Positions 17,351 through 24,830 of a stretch of 64,000 nt of DNA are shown piece by piece. The stretch is taken from assembly GCA_023458755.1 (NCBI GenBank), contig JAEWYE010000019.1, positions 62,001-126,000 on the forward strand, given 5' to 3'. This DNA comes from Bacillota bacterium (GTDB lineage: Bacteria > Bacillota > Clostridia > Oscillospirales > Acutalibacteraceae). The number at the start of each line of letters is the position of its first letter. Position 1 is the stretch's first letter. A program made the position numbers and the translations under genes. The notes beneath the pieces were generated by a model. The model saw nothing but the letters and a program-made list of their open reading frames with translations, did not search any database and was not told where the DNA came from.

Positions 17351-17443
17351 ACGGCAGGTATCCCCTTATGTGTTTTTCACCATTTTAGCACATGGGCGGG
17401 GAATATTCAAAGCGGAATTTTTGCGCGGAGTTTTGGAGTACGG

Positions 17444-17629
17444 TTAAAGAGCACGCAGACAAAATTTTGCCGCGTCGGCATCAAGTTTGTTTACATATAG
17501 ATAAGCAGGGCTGCCGTTTTGGTTTGTCAGCAAGAGCGTACCAAAGTTGCCGTAGCGGAATTTATATTTAATATTGTTCGCACTGAGGATATCCATCGCT
17601 TTATTCAGCGTATCGGTGGAGTATCCCAT
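17444..17629 (-). CDS. Small hypothetical protein
   Basis: The 61-residue product begins GYSTDTLNKAMDILSANNIK and ends with an Ala/Asp-rich helix; it looks like a small alpha/beta protein. Two starts are possible: 17629 (GAGAGG upstream) and 17662 (AAGGGG upstream, adding 11 residues). I do not recognise the family. It borders the AT-rich defence island. Confidence 0.6.
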   Translation of the reverse strand: MGYSTDTLNKAMDILSANNIKYKFRYGNFGTLLLTNQNGSPAYLYVNKLDADAAKFCLRAL

Positions 17630-17761
17630 GTAAACCTCTCTGCGGTTCCAAAATGCAATCATAAAGCAAACCCCTTACGTGTTTTATTTTCTTTTATTAT
17701 AATATATGAAATTGTAATATTCAAGATAGGAGAATTATTTTTATTTTTCCGCGGAAATGGA

Positions 17762-17965
17762 AGGTTTTGTATTGAATTTGTCGAAAAATCGTTGTAAGAT
17801 GGAAAAAGGAATAATTCGGTTGCCGCTCTTTGCAACAGTTGCGCGCTCCCGCGCGCAGGGGTGGGGGTGAGGGCGGCAAGCCGCCCTTTTCGCTCCGCTG
17901 GGGCGAGGTCGCATTAATTTAGTTTAGAGCGGGGTATTGGTAAGTTTTGTATTGATTTTGTCGAA
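17762..17965 (+). repeat. Direct repeat pair flanking repeat copy B
   Basis: Bases 17762-17785 and 17942-17965 (core TTTTGTATTGA, then TTTGTCGAA) agree at 22 of 24 positions with a 180-base offset. They flank the GC-rich repeat copy B, and the second copy includes the -35 region proposed for the RNA/SLATT/RT unit. Confidence 0.65.
17834..17911 (+). repeat. Dispersed GC-rich repeat, copy B
   Basis: It holds AGTTGCGCGCTCCCGCGCGC, then GGGCGGCAAGCCGCCC and CGCTCCGCTGGGGCGA, matching copies at 4961, 41297 and 62974. It marks the left edge of the AT-rich island. Confidence 0.82.
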
Positions 17966-17979
17966 GTAATGTGTTAAAT
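17952..17979 (+). promoter_or_regulatory. Possible promoter of the defence RNA/operon
   Basis: TTGATT (17952-17957) and TTAAAT (17974-17979) are 16 bases apart, which would start transcription near 17986, the left foot of the long RNA stem. The match to consensus is only fair. Confidence 0.45.
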
Positions 17980-17985
17980 TTATTA

Positions 17986-18135
17986 CCAAGAAAGAAATTG
18001 CTATGCCATGTGCATGATTTTTATACATATTAGTGCGGATGCAATATATAAAAATAGTATTATTCTAATCAATCTCGTTTTGATTTTACTTGTAAAAGTA
18101 AGATTATTTTAATTATTGAGCAATTTCTTTCTTCT
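17986..18135 (+). ncRNA. Structured RNA candidate of the SLATT-RT system
   Basis: A perfect 15-bp inverted repeat (AAGAAAGAAATTGCT at 17988-18002 with AGCAATTTCTTTCTT at 18119-18133) closes a 116-base interior. The interior has further small hairpins (AATCA..TGATT about 18068-18085; TTACTT..AAGTAA about 18086-18101). It is non-coding, sits 35 bases before the SLATT gene and follows a possible promoter. Defence reverse transcriptases often use an adjacent RNA as template, so this is the best candidate. Identity as a template RNA is inference. Confidence 0.6.
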
Positions 18136-18167
18136 ATTTTGATGGTTGAATATGGGGTGAATTAATT

Positions 18168-18752
18168 ATGTATAATGCAAATGCGAGTTACAAGGAAAAA
18201 ATATCTAGAAAAATGTTTATAACATATAAAACAAGAATTAATACGGCGGAAAGATTGAGAAAGAATGATAATCTTATCCAATTTATAAATATATATTATT
18301 CGCTTTTTTTAACAGCACTATCCATTTATAGTATAAAGCATGGTTCAGATACATTGTCCATTATGATAACAATCTCGTCAACTATTCTTTTAGTATCAGT
18401 CGTATTTTTAGGTTCAAAACAATATGGTAAGCGAGCACGGGAGTTAAAAAATAATTATATACAAATAGATGTATTACGGCAATCTTTAGAGACAATTGAT
18501 GATAATGACATAGAGCAAATTAGTAAAATAAATGATAATTATGCTGAACTCTTGAACAATACTGAAAATCATAGCGAATTTGACTATTATGCTGCAATCA
18601 GTAGTATGGATGACGAAAAGCTTCAAAAAGAACAAATTGTTAAATATGGACTGTATATAATATATACTAAAATTATCGTTATATTTTTAATTGTACTTCC
18701 TTTCCTTTTAAAATTGGTTGTTAATTTATTTGAAAATCTTTTTACATTTTAA
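18168..18752 (+). CDS. SLATT-domain membrane protein (predicted defence effector)
   Basis: The 194-residue protein has two close N-terminal membrane segments (about 37-55 and 62-82), a cytosolic helical region with the SLATT-type NTENHSEFDYY motif (131-141), and a third hydrophobic segment (about 162-187). SLATT proteins are predicted pore-forming effectors in prokaryotic conflict systems, and one SLATT family is known beside reverse transcriptases. ATG 18168 follows GGGGTG. The gene is AT-rich, unlike its neighbours, and sits 13 bases before the RT gene, whose ribosome binding site overlaps its stop. It probably kills or arrests infected cells when the RT partner is triggered. Confidence 0.82.
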   Translation: MYNANASYKEKISRKMFITYKTRINTAERLRKNDNLIQFINIYYSLFLTALSIYSIKHGSDTLSIMITISSTILLVSVVFLGSKQYGKRARELKNNYIQIDVLRQSLETIDDNDIEQISKINDNYAELLNNTENHSEFDYYAAISSMDDEKLQKEQIVKYGLYIIYTKIIVIFLIVLPFLLKLVVNLFENLFTF

Positions 18753-18765
18753 GAGGAAAATAAAT

Positions 18766-20088
18766 ATGGATGAATTATTTAATTCAGTATTCGATAAGGA
18801 AAATTTACAAAAGATTTATTATGAAAAAATGATGGATTGTCATTGCACGCCTGGCATTGATAATATTAATTCTAAACTTTTTCAAAGTAATATTGAAAAT
18901 AATACTGTGCTGGTTAATAAAAAAATATGTGCTGGTACTTATAAATTTACAAAATACAAGCAACAACTTATATTAAAAGGAGAAGGTAAACCACCACGAG
19001 CAATTTGTATTGCAACAATACGTGATAGATTAGCTATGCGTGCATTGAATAGTTATATTAGAGAAATTTATAAGAATGATGTTGATACTTCTCTTTTGCA
19101 TTCAAAGATTAATGATATTAAAACTAATATTCAAAACTATAATAGTTATATAAAATTAGATATTAAACGTTTTTATAGTAGTATTAATCATGAAAAACTG
19201 ATGAATCAACTAAAAAAGAAGATAGATAATGAGCTAGTATTAGACTTAATATTAAAAGCAATAACGACATGTGCAGTGCCGGTTCCATTTAATTCAAAAA
19301 ATATTAAAATAGAGCGTAAAAAAATTGGAATTCCTGAAGGACTTTCTATTTCAAATGTTTTGGCTGATATTTATTTAATTGATATAGACAATTATTTTAT
19401 AAATAATAAGAATATTTTTTATATAAGATATGTTGATGATATATTATTGCTATGTGATTACAGTAATTTGGAAGCATTGAAATCTGAGATTAAAGAAATG
19501 CTTTCCAATCTTGATTTAACAGTAAATGAAAAAGCTGATGATGGTGATATATCAAATAGCTTTACTTACTTAGGGTATAAATTTGATGGTAAGGTGGTAA
19601 GTGTTAGAAGTAGCTCCATAGATAAATATGAGCATTCAATCGAAAAGTTATTTATAAATTATAAGAGATTAAACAATCCAGAATTATTTTTGTGGAAATT
19701 AAATCTGAAGATTTCAGGCTGTGTTTATAATAATAGAAAATACGGTTGGTTGTTCTTCTATTCACAATTAACAGACGAAAAATTGTTGCATCATTTAGAT
19801 TGGTATGTTAAGCATTTAATGGTTCGTTTTGGAGTCAAAGATATAGATGAATCTAAAATTAAGAAATTTGTGAAGTCTTATTATGAGATTAATTATAATC
19901 TTCAGCAATCAACATATTTAATTAATTTGAACAGTTATAGTAACGAAGATCGAGTAAATATAATTTCAAAAATTTATAAAAAGACCGTTCACAATGCGGA
20001 CGATATTTTTGAAGTACTGAAAGTTTTTAATGAGATAGTTTTTAAAGATATAAAAGATTTAGAAGAAGATATTCAATTTTTCTCATAA
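18766..20088 (+). CDS. Stand-alone reverse transcriptase (defence-associated type)
   Basis: The 440-residue protein has an RT core: KPPRAICIATIRDRL (about 75-89), motif A LDIKRFYSSI (131-140), motif B GIPEGLSISNVLADIYL (188-204), the catalytic YVDD (222-225) and FTYLGYKFDG (256-265). The C-terminal 170 residues are helical with no maturase or HNH motifs, so it is not a group II intron protein; the retron VTG motif is not evident. ATG 18766 has AGAGG nine bases upstream; the longer frame from 18718 lies inside the SLATT gene. With SLATT it forms a two-gene antiphage candidate. Codon use is strongly AT-biased, indicating transfer. Confidence 0.88.
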   Translation: MDELFNSVFDKENLQKIYYEKMMDCHCTPGIDNINSKLFQSNIENNTVLVNKKICAGTYKFTKYKQQLILKGEGKPPRAICIATIRDRLAMRALNSYIREIYKNDVDTSLLHSKINDIKTNIQNYNSYIKLDIKRFYSSINHEKLMNQLKKKIDNELVLDLILKAITTCAVPVPFNSKNIKIERKKIGIPEGLSISNVLADIYLIDIDNYFINNKNIFYIRYVDDILLLCDYSNLEALKSEIKEMLSNLDLTVNEKADDGDISNSFTYLGYKFDGKVVSVRSSSIDKYEHSIEKLFINYKRLNNPELFLWKLNLKISGCVYNNRKYGWLFFYSQLTDEKLLHHLDWYVKHLMVRFGVKDIDESKIKKFVKSYYEINYNLQQSTYLINLNSYSNEDRVNIISKIYKKTVHNADDIFEVLKVFNEIVFKDIKDLEEDIQFFS

Positions 20089-20122
20089 TGTAACTTTATG
20101 AAATATCGCTGCTTGAATAATT

Positions 20123-20168
20123 TCACCTCCCGCCCAGACCAATCGGTTGCCACGGGAGGTGATTTTTT
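20123..20168 (+). terminator. Terminator of the SLATT-RT operon
   Basis: TCACCTCCCG (20123-20132) pairs perfectly with CGGGAGGTGA (20153-20162) and is followed by six T. It ends the AT-rich island. Confidence 0.9.
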
Positions 20169-20201
20169 ATGTAAACTTTGTGTTATGCACCATTTCCACC
20201 A

Positions 20202-20262
20202 CCCCGTAATATACTTGAATGAAAGCATTTTGCATACTTCATTCATTTTTATAATTACGGGG
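20202..20262 (+). promoter_or_regulatory. Leader hairpin hiding the patatin ribosome binding site
   Basis: CCCCGTAAT (20202-20210) pairs with ATTACGGGG (20254-20262), and inside it TGAATGAA (20216-20223) pairs with TTCATTCA (20238-20245). The outer right arm overlaps the GGGGAAAGG ribosome binding site of the next gene, so the fold could limit translation. Confidence 0.5.
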
Positions 20263-20276
20263 AAAGGTTGGTCACC

Positions 20277-21140
20277 ATGTCATTTGGATTGGCGTTGGCC
20301 GGCGGTGGGACAAGGGGAGCGGTTCATGTGGGCGTATTGCTTGCGCTCGAAGAAGCCGAACTGTACCCCACTTCAATTGCGGGCACAAGCGCGGGCAGCA
20401 TTGTCGCCGGTCTTTACGCGACGGGCACTTCGCCGCAGTCGCTCAAAGAGATTGTGCTGGACTTGTCAAAACGCGGATTTTATTACTGCGATATTGATAT
20501 TGCGGGAATTTTAAAAGTATTGCCGAAGTTTATCATTCAGCATAAGGTTACGCTATCGGGATTACTAAAAGGCGACCGTCTGGAACAGCTTTTCTGTGAG
20601 CATACGGACGGCAAGATGATGAAAGACACCAATCTGCGCACGATTATTCCGGCGGTTGACCTTATCAGCGGCGACACAATCGCGTACACGAATTCGCTCG
20701 ACAACGTACAGTCGATCGAGCGCGTGCAGTGGAAAACGGATATGCCGGTCTGTCAGGCGATGCGCGCAAGCTCGGCGGTTCCCGCTGTGTTTCAGCCGAA
20801 ATGCAGGGACGGCATGTGCCTTGTGGACGGCGGCTTAACCGATGTTCTGCCGGTGGATTTATTAATCGCGGCGGGCGAGGAAAATGTTCTGGCGGTGGAT
20901 ATCGGCGACCAGTATGAAAAGCCGAAGCACAACAATATCATCGACATTTCCACTCACTCGCTCTCCATTATGGGTACGCGCCTGAAAGAGAGCCATTCGC
21001 GGGGCGAGAAGCTGCTGCTGCACCCAAATCTGCCCGAAGATTCCGGCCTTTTAACCTTCGACGAGATGGAAGAGTGCATGCAGATTGGTTATGAAACGAC
21101 CAAAGAGTCGATTTCCGCTATCCGGGCAATTTTCACATGA
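20277..21140 (+). CDS. Patatin-like phospholipase
   Basis: The 287-residue hydrolase has the patatin oxyanion loop LAGGGTRGAVHVG (about 7-19), the nucleophile Ser in GTSAGS, and the catalytic Asp in VDGGLTDVLPV. These form the Ser-Asp dyad of bacterial patatins of the RssA type, which deacylate lipids; the cell substrate is unknown. No signal peptide is visible, so it acts in the cytoplasm or at the inner membrane face. ATG 20277 follows GGGGAAAGG; the in-frame TTG at 20268 is less likely. Its 3' end overlaps the convergent small gene by eight bases. Confidence 0.93.
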   Translation: MSFGLALAGGGTRGAVHVGVLLALEEAELYPTSIAGTSAGSIVAGLYATGTSPQSLKEIVLDLSKRGFYYCDIDIAGILKVLPKFIIQHKVTLSGLLKGDRLEQLFCEHTDGKMMKDTNLRTIIPAVDLISGDTIAYTNSLDNVQSIERVQWKTDMPVCQAMRASSAVPAVFQPKCRDGMCLVDGGLTDVLPVDLLIAAGEENVLAVDIGDQYEKPKHNNIIDISTHSLSIMGTRLKESHSRGEKLLLHPNLPEDSGLLTFDEMEECMQIGYETTKESISAIRAIFT

Positions 21141-21315
21141 CTATTCCGCCGGTGTGAAAGATATTCTCGGCATGTTGCTGTAATTCCTCTACCGTCGAGA
21201 TATCTCCGGCGTTTCGGCTCAGCGCAAGCTGGGTGTCAATCGGCAGGCTTTGGTAATACTGCCGCGCGGTTTCACTGGTTTCAAGCAGATCGGTTAAATT
21301 CTGTATACCGGGCAT
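21133..21315 (-). CDS. Small hypothetical protein, paralogue 1
   Basis: The 60-residue protein begins PGIQNLTDLLETSETARQYY and contains SLPIDTQLAL and ISTVEELQQHAENI. It aligns with the next minus-strand gene in the pattern L..LL....AR.yf.SLP...Q....I.T.EqL. GAGGTG lies upstream of 21315. I do not know the family. It is transcribed convergently to the patatin gene, just after its paralogue. Confidence 0.75.
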   Translation of the reverse strand: MPGIQNLTDLLETSETARQYYQSLPIDTQLALSRNAGDISTVEELQQHAENIFHTGGIVM

Positions 21316-21373
21316 AATTATCACCTCAAACACAGTATGGGCAGTTTTTTGCCGGATTATCACCAACGGAAAA

Positions 21374-21559
21374 TTATCTTGCGTGGCAGTTTGCTTTTGT
21401 TAAAAAGTCTACGTACCGGTGAAGCTGCTCCGGCGTTTTTATGGTATCATTCTCCTGGTGCACAGTCATCTGAATGCGCACGGGCAAAGAGAGAAAAAAC
21501 GACCGCGCGTCGCTGTCTTCCGTCAGCAGGGTGTGTAAATTGTGTAAATCACTGTGCAT
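21374..21559 (-). CDS. Small hypothetical protein, paralogue 2
   Basis: The 61-residue protein begins HSDLHNLHTLLTEDSDARSF and shares with its neighbour the SLPVRIQMTV and IKTPEQLHRYVDFL segments, so the pair arose by duplication. GGAGG precedes ATG 21559. Both appear helical and soluble without cysteine motifs. The gene is first of a two-gene minus-strand unit and diverges from the gene at 21662. Function is unknown. Confidence 0.75.
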   Translation of the reverse strand: MHSDLHNLHTLLTEDSDARSFFLSLPVRIQMTVHQENDTIKTPEQLHRYVDFLTKANCHAR

Positions 21560-21661
21560 AATCGTACCTCCGCATGTATTTCTGCTGATAGTTTTCACAA
21601 TCTATGTTAAAATATAGGGGAAGAATCGAAAAAAGATTGGAAAACAGCGGGAGGAAACAAT

Positions 21662-22165
21662 ATGCAGGTGTTTTTGCCGTATGCGCAGGATTTTGAAAAA
21701 TCCGCGCATAGTCTGGATGATGTTCGGCTCAGCAAACAGATTGTGGAGCTGTGCCAGATTTTGACTACGCAATATAATATGCGGCACTCGCAAACAGCGG
21801 TCATCGGCTACGCGAATCATCCGATTGTTCGGCAGTATGATACTCCTGCCGGAACCGTTTTTTTGCTGGATTACGGTTTCGTCCTTTGCAAAGAATTTCA
21901 GTTTCGCTTCGGCAAAACTCATCAGGGGCAGTTCACGCTGCTGGGGTTAAAAATGGCTTATGGCGCGCTGGAACCGCCGGAATCTTGTAATTCTCCCGCA
22001 GTTTATGTGAAAGGCCAGCGGGGAAACGGTCAGGTCATTACATCGAAAAATATATCGGCTCTTTACCAAAAGCTCTTGTCCGAAAAATGGGCAAACGAAA
22101 CCCCAAAATGGACGCGCCGCGAAAAACCCGTATTCTACAAAAAGAACACCTCTCCAAACGGATAA
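21662..22165 (+). CDS. Pyrimidine-dimer glycosylase/endonuclease V-like protein
   Basis: The 167-residue protein begins MQVFLPYAQDFEKSAHSLDD and has RLSKQIVELCQIL and YANHPIVRQY segments. These follow the pattern (FLP..d...sa..LD..RL.KQ..E..QIL...W.NHP) of the Pyr_excise group related to T4 endonuclease V, which removes UV dimers by N-glycosylase/AP-lyase action. The assignment is by pattern memory only. ATG 21662 follows GGGAGG. It is a single gene. Confidence 0.65.
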   Translation: MQVFLPYAQDFEKSAHSLDDVRLSKQIVELCQILTTQYNMRHSQTAVIGYANHPIVRQYDTPAGTVFLLDYGFVLCKEFQFRFGKTHQGQFTLLGLKMAYGALEPPESCNSPAVYVKGQRGNGQVITSKNISALYQKLLSEKWANETPKWTRREKPVFYKKNTSPNG

Positions 22166-22185
22166 TCCGAAAGGAGAGGTGTTCT
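22143..22185 (+). terminator. Hairpin overlapping a gene end
   Basis: AGAACACCTCTCC (22143-22155) pairs with GGAGAGGTGTTCT (22173-22185); the stop codon of the endonuclease-like gene is in the loop. No T-run follows, so termination is uncertain. Confidence 0.5.
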
Positions 22186-22380
22186 GCGTTAAGTAAGACC
22201 GGGCGGAGTCTGGACCCCGCCCTTACAGGGTAAATACGCATGCATAAAGCATGTTTTTATTAAAAAAGTATTTGCCCTGTCGAAAGTTAGTATGAGCATG
22301 GAATGGCGTTCTATTCATTTCGCTTTTTGGTATTTTTTGTGATTTATAAATCAAATCAAAACTTTTTATGTAGATTCGTA

Positions 22381-23055
22381 TTAGCGCCTCATGCGGCTGT
22401 ATACCGGTGAACGGCACGCCAAATAGTTCTGCTCCGCCTGCCTCCAGTTGATGATGTTGAACCAGTTGTCGATATAATCGGCACGCTTGTTTTGATATTT
22501 CAGGTAATAGGCGTGCTCCCATACATCAATAAGCAGAATGGGGCAGTATCCCTGCGGCAGTACGGTATCCTGATTTGCGGTATTCACGATTTTTAACTGC
22601 CGCTGCGGCGTCATTACCAGCCATGCCCAGCCCGAACCGAACTGGCTAAGCGCGCTCTTTTTCAGCTGTGACTTAAATTCCTCATAACTGCCGAAGGTTT
22701 TGTCAATCGCTTTTGCCAGGCCGCTGTCGGCCAGATATTTGCTTTCGGCGGTGGGCGCCATGCCGTTAAAATAAAAATTATGATTATAAACACCGCCTGC
22801 GTTGTTTTTCACGGCTGTTTGAATGTCCCTTGGAAGACGGGTGATATTCATCAGCAATTTTCGCAAATTCCAAGATTGGTACAAAGGGTAGGCTGCAAGG
22901 GCAGCGTTTAAGTTATCCACATATGTTTTCAAATGCCGGTTATGATGAATGTTTACCGTTTTTGTGTCGATATTCGGTTCCAGCGTTTCAAATCCATAGG
23001 GCAGCGGTTCCAGTTCAAACGGGTAGTGATTATCCAAACGCATCAGTCCTTTCAT
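22381..23055 (-). CDS. Fe/Mn superoxide dismutase
   Basis: The 224-residue enzyme dismutates superoxide. It shows the N-terminal helix with IHHNRHLKTYVDNLN, a second metal His in VYNHNFYF, the GSGWAWLV core, and the third and fourth ligands in DVWEHAYYLKY. Length and domain order are normal for the family. The start at 23055 is uncertain, since no clear ribosome binding site precedes it; ATG 23043 is an alternative. Metal choice cannot be read with confidence. It is a monocistronic minus-strand gene. Confidence 0.93.
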   Translation of the reverse strand: MKGLMRLDNHYPFELEPLPYGFETLEPNIDTKTVNIHHNRHLKTYVDNLNAALAAYPLYQSWNLRKLLMNITRLPRDIQTAVKNNAGGVYNHNFYFNGMAPTAESKYLADSGLAKAIDKTFGSYEEFKSQLKKSALSQFGSGWAWLVMTPQRQLKIVNTANQDTVLPQGYCPILLIDVWEHAYYLKYQNKRADYIDNWFNIINWRQAEQNYLACRSPVYSRMRR

Positions 23056-23265
23056 GCTTGCTGTGCCCGTAATACGGACTCCATCGGAGTTTCCCCTTTT
23101 ACCTGTTTGAAATCCGTATGATTGTTATTGGTAGATTATATTAAACGGCATGAAAATATAGTCATAAAACTGTGGACCGCAGCAAGAATATTCCCCGCTT
23201 TTTGAAAGATGCGCCAATCATGGCTTTTTGATTTACGAATACTTGAAATTAATGAGAAAAAGGTA

Positions 23266-23295
23266 TTTACATTTATTGCCAATTAGTGATAGAAT
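23266..23295 (+). promoter_or_regulatory. Promoter of the LXG locus
   Basis: TTTACA (23266-23271) and TAGAAT (23290-23295) with an 18-base spacer precede the first gene of the locus by about 110 bases. The rest of 23056-23397 shows nothing recognisable. Confidence 0.5.
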
Positions 23296-23406
23296 AAAAT
23301 CATACAAATTATCTTTATCCAATCAAATAAATACGCATTTAGCAAATCAATAATTGTTTGGACTATGCTTAGGTTTATTTTTTAAAAATAAAATCCATTG
23401 GGGTTG

Positions 23407-24546
23407 ATGAAAATCGTTCAGACAGAAAATATCCGTATGATTCTAAATGACAGCGACTGCGGGGATAAGGTCTATCTTACATTCACCGTCCACTGCGGTT
23501 TTTGCTGCCGTGCGGTTTATTTTCCGGATACGGATGAACTGCGCGAAGCGAATCAGGCATTCCCCAATACGTTTGCGCATTACATAACAGATTATTATTT
23601 GCAGAACTTTCAAAAGAGCCTGACAACCGAAATTTTCCGCAGTACGATTTCTTTCGTTTTACAAACGGATACGAAAAATGTCTTTCAGGATATGGAGCGG
23701 ATTCATTCGGTTTTATTCGATTTGCAGCCGGAGGAAAGCCTGTTTGAAACAGCAAAGGAGAAAACCATCCTGTCGTTCACGGCAAAGTATAAGGATGTGA
23801 AATTCCGCGCCCTTTATAAAATGCTGGAGTTTTCGGAAAGCGGCAAGTCGTTCCATTATACCAAGCTGGCAAAGGATATGCAGGAACTGGATTACAAAAC
23901 CTTTTGCAACAGTATGGATTTGTTTGTTCGGCCGGAACACAGCGTTCTGTTCCTCGCGGGGGATGCCTCCGGTTTGCTGCCGCTGCCGGAGCTGAACCTG
24001 AAAAAGCGGGAAACAAACGGTGATGCTCCGCTCTTTGTGTTCCAAGAAAAAGATGTTACTCTGCAAACCGACTGCCATTTTGTAAAGCCGGATATGGAAG
24101 ACTATCGCATGGCGTGCGTAAAATTTTTCTTTGCGAACAGCCAAATTTCCCAGACGGAGCGTTATTTCCTGCTGAGTATGCTTGCTGGGTTGATGCTTCA
24201 AACGGACTATGATGTAAATGTTGACGCCGCTGACGCGAGCATTCTCTATTGGAACCGCCAGCCGGAAGAGTTTAAATACCGAATACCGGATTTTCTTAAA
24301 AACGATGAGACTGAGACATGCAGAAAGCGTCTGCTTGCTTCTCTTAATCATACAATGGAAAACAATCCGCAAAGATTTTATGCACAGTGGGGCAATCTGC
24401 TGATGAACGGTATTGAACTTCATGGATACCTTCATCTTTTAGAAACCGGTACCGGGCAAACCCTGCTGGATTTGTACGAAAAATCAGACCTTTTTGTACG
24501 GGAAGCCCAGATTATTCTTCAAAATGTGGTGGAGGGTAAGCAATGA
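23407..24546 (+). CDS. Hypothetical protein, possibly M16-peptidase-like and inactive
   Basis: The 379-residue soluble protein shows a two-lobed pattern reminiscent of M16 (insulinase-like) folds, for example a FRALYKMLEFSESGKSF segment, then PEHSVLFLAGDAS, but lacks any HxxEH zinc motif. If the fold is right, it is not an active protease. ATG 23407 is chosen (GGGG just before it); TTG 23398 is possible. Its stop overlaps the next start (ATGA), tying it to the LXG locus. The family call is tentative; the gene itself is well supported. Confidence 0.6.
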   Translation: MKIVQTENIRMILNDSDCGDKVYLTFTVHCGFCCRAVYFPDTDELREANQAFPNTFAHYITDYYLQNFQKSLTTEIFRSTISFVLQTDTKNVFQDMERIHSVLFDLQPEESLFETAKEKTILSFTAKYKDVKFRALYKMLEFSESGKSFHYTKLAKDMQELDYKTFCNSMDLFVRPEHSVLFLAGDASGLLPLPELNLKKRETNGDAPLFVFQEKDVTLQTDCHFVKPDMEDYRMACVKFFFANSQISQTERYFLLSMLAGLMLQTDYDVNVDAADASILYWNRQPEEFKYRIPDFLKNDETETCRKRLLASLNHTMENNPQRFYAQWGNLLMNGIELHGYLHLLETGTGQTLLDLYEKSDLFVREAQIILQNVVEGKQ

Positions 24547-24815
24547 GCAATGTGATTATTAATCCGGCGGAGCTGGAAAAAGAAGCAGCTTCTTACGAGA
24601 AAACCGCCAAAGCGACAGCAGCAGAAAAATGCCCTGCGGAAACGCTTCAAACCAATATCTCCGGCATGAAAAAATACTTGGAGTGTCTGCAAAGCTTTCA
24701 GAAAACGGTGACTGCATTTTCCGAAATGTCCGTTAAAGACGCGAAAAATCTGCTTGCCATCGAGAGCGACTGGCTGCATTTGGATCAAGATACGGCAAAC
24801 AAAATCCTAAAATAA
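24543..24815 (+). CDS. WXG100/DUF3130-like helper protein of the LXG locus
   Basis: The 90-residue helical protein begins SNVIINPAELEKEAASYEK and has two long helices, as in small type VII secretion partners that bind the N-terminal helices of LXG effectors. It overlaps the preceding gene by four bases and lies 15 bases before the LXG gene, the usual helper position. Assignment rests on size, helical pattern and context. Confidence 0.65.
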   Translation: MSNVIINPAELEKEAASYEKTAKATAAEKCPAETLQTNISGMKKYLECLQSFQKTVTAFSEMSVKDAKNLLAIESDWLHLDQDTANKILK

Positions 24816-24830
24816 GGCGGTGAAGAAGAA

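Noticed and set aside
18766..20088. Retron or group II intron reverse transcriptase
   Set aside because: No maturase X domain or HNH motif follows the RT core, and the retron VTG motif is not evident; the SLATT partner fits a defence RT better. A formal class assignment still needs a profile search.
20098..20514. 138-residue open frame overlapping the patatin gene
   Set aside because: It is in another frame of the terminator, leader and patatin coding sequence and has low-complexity Arg/Cys-rich composition typical of a shadow frame.
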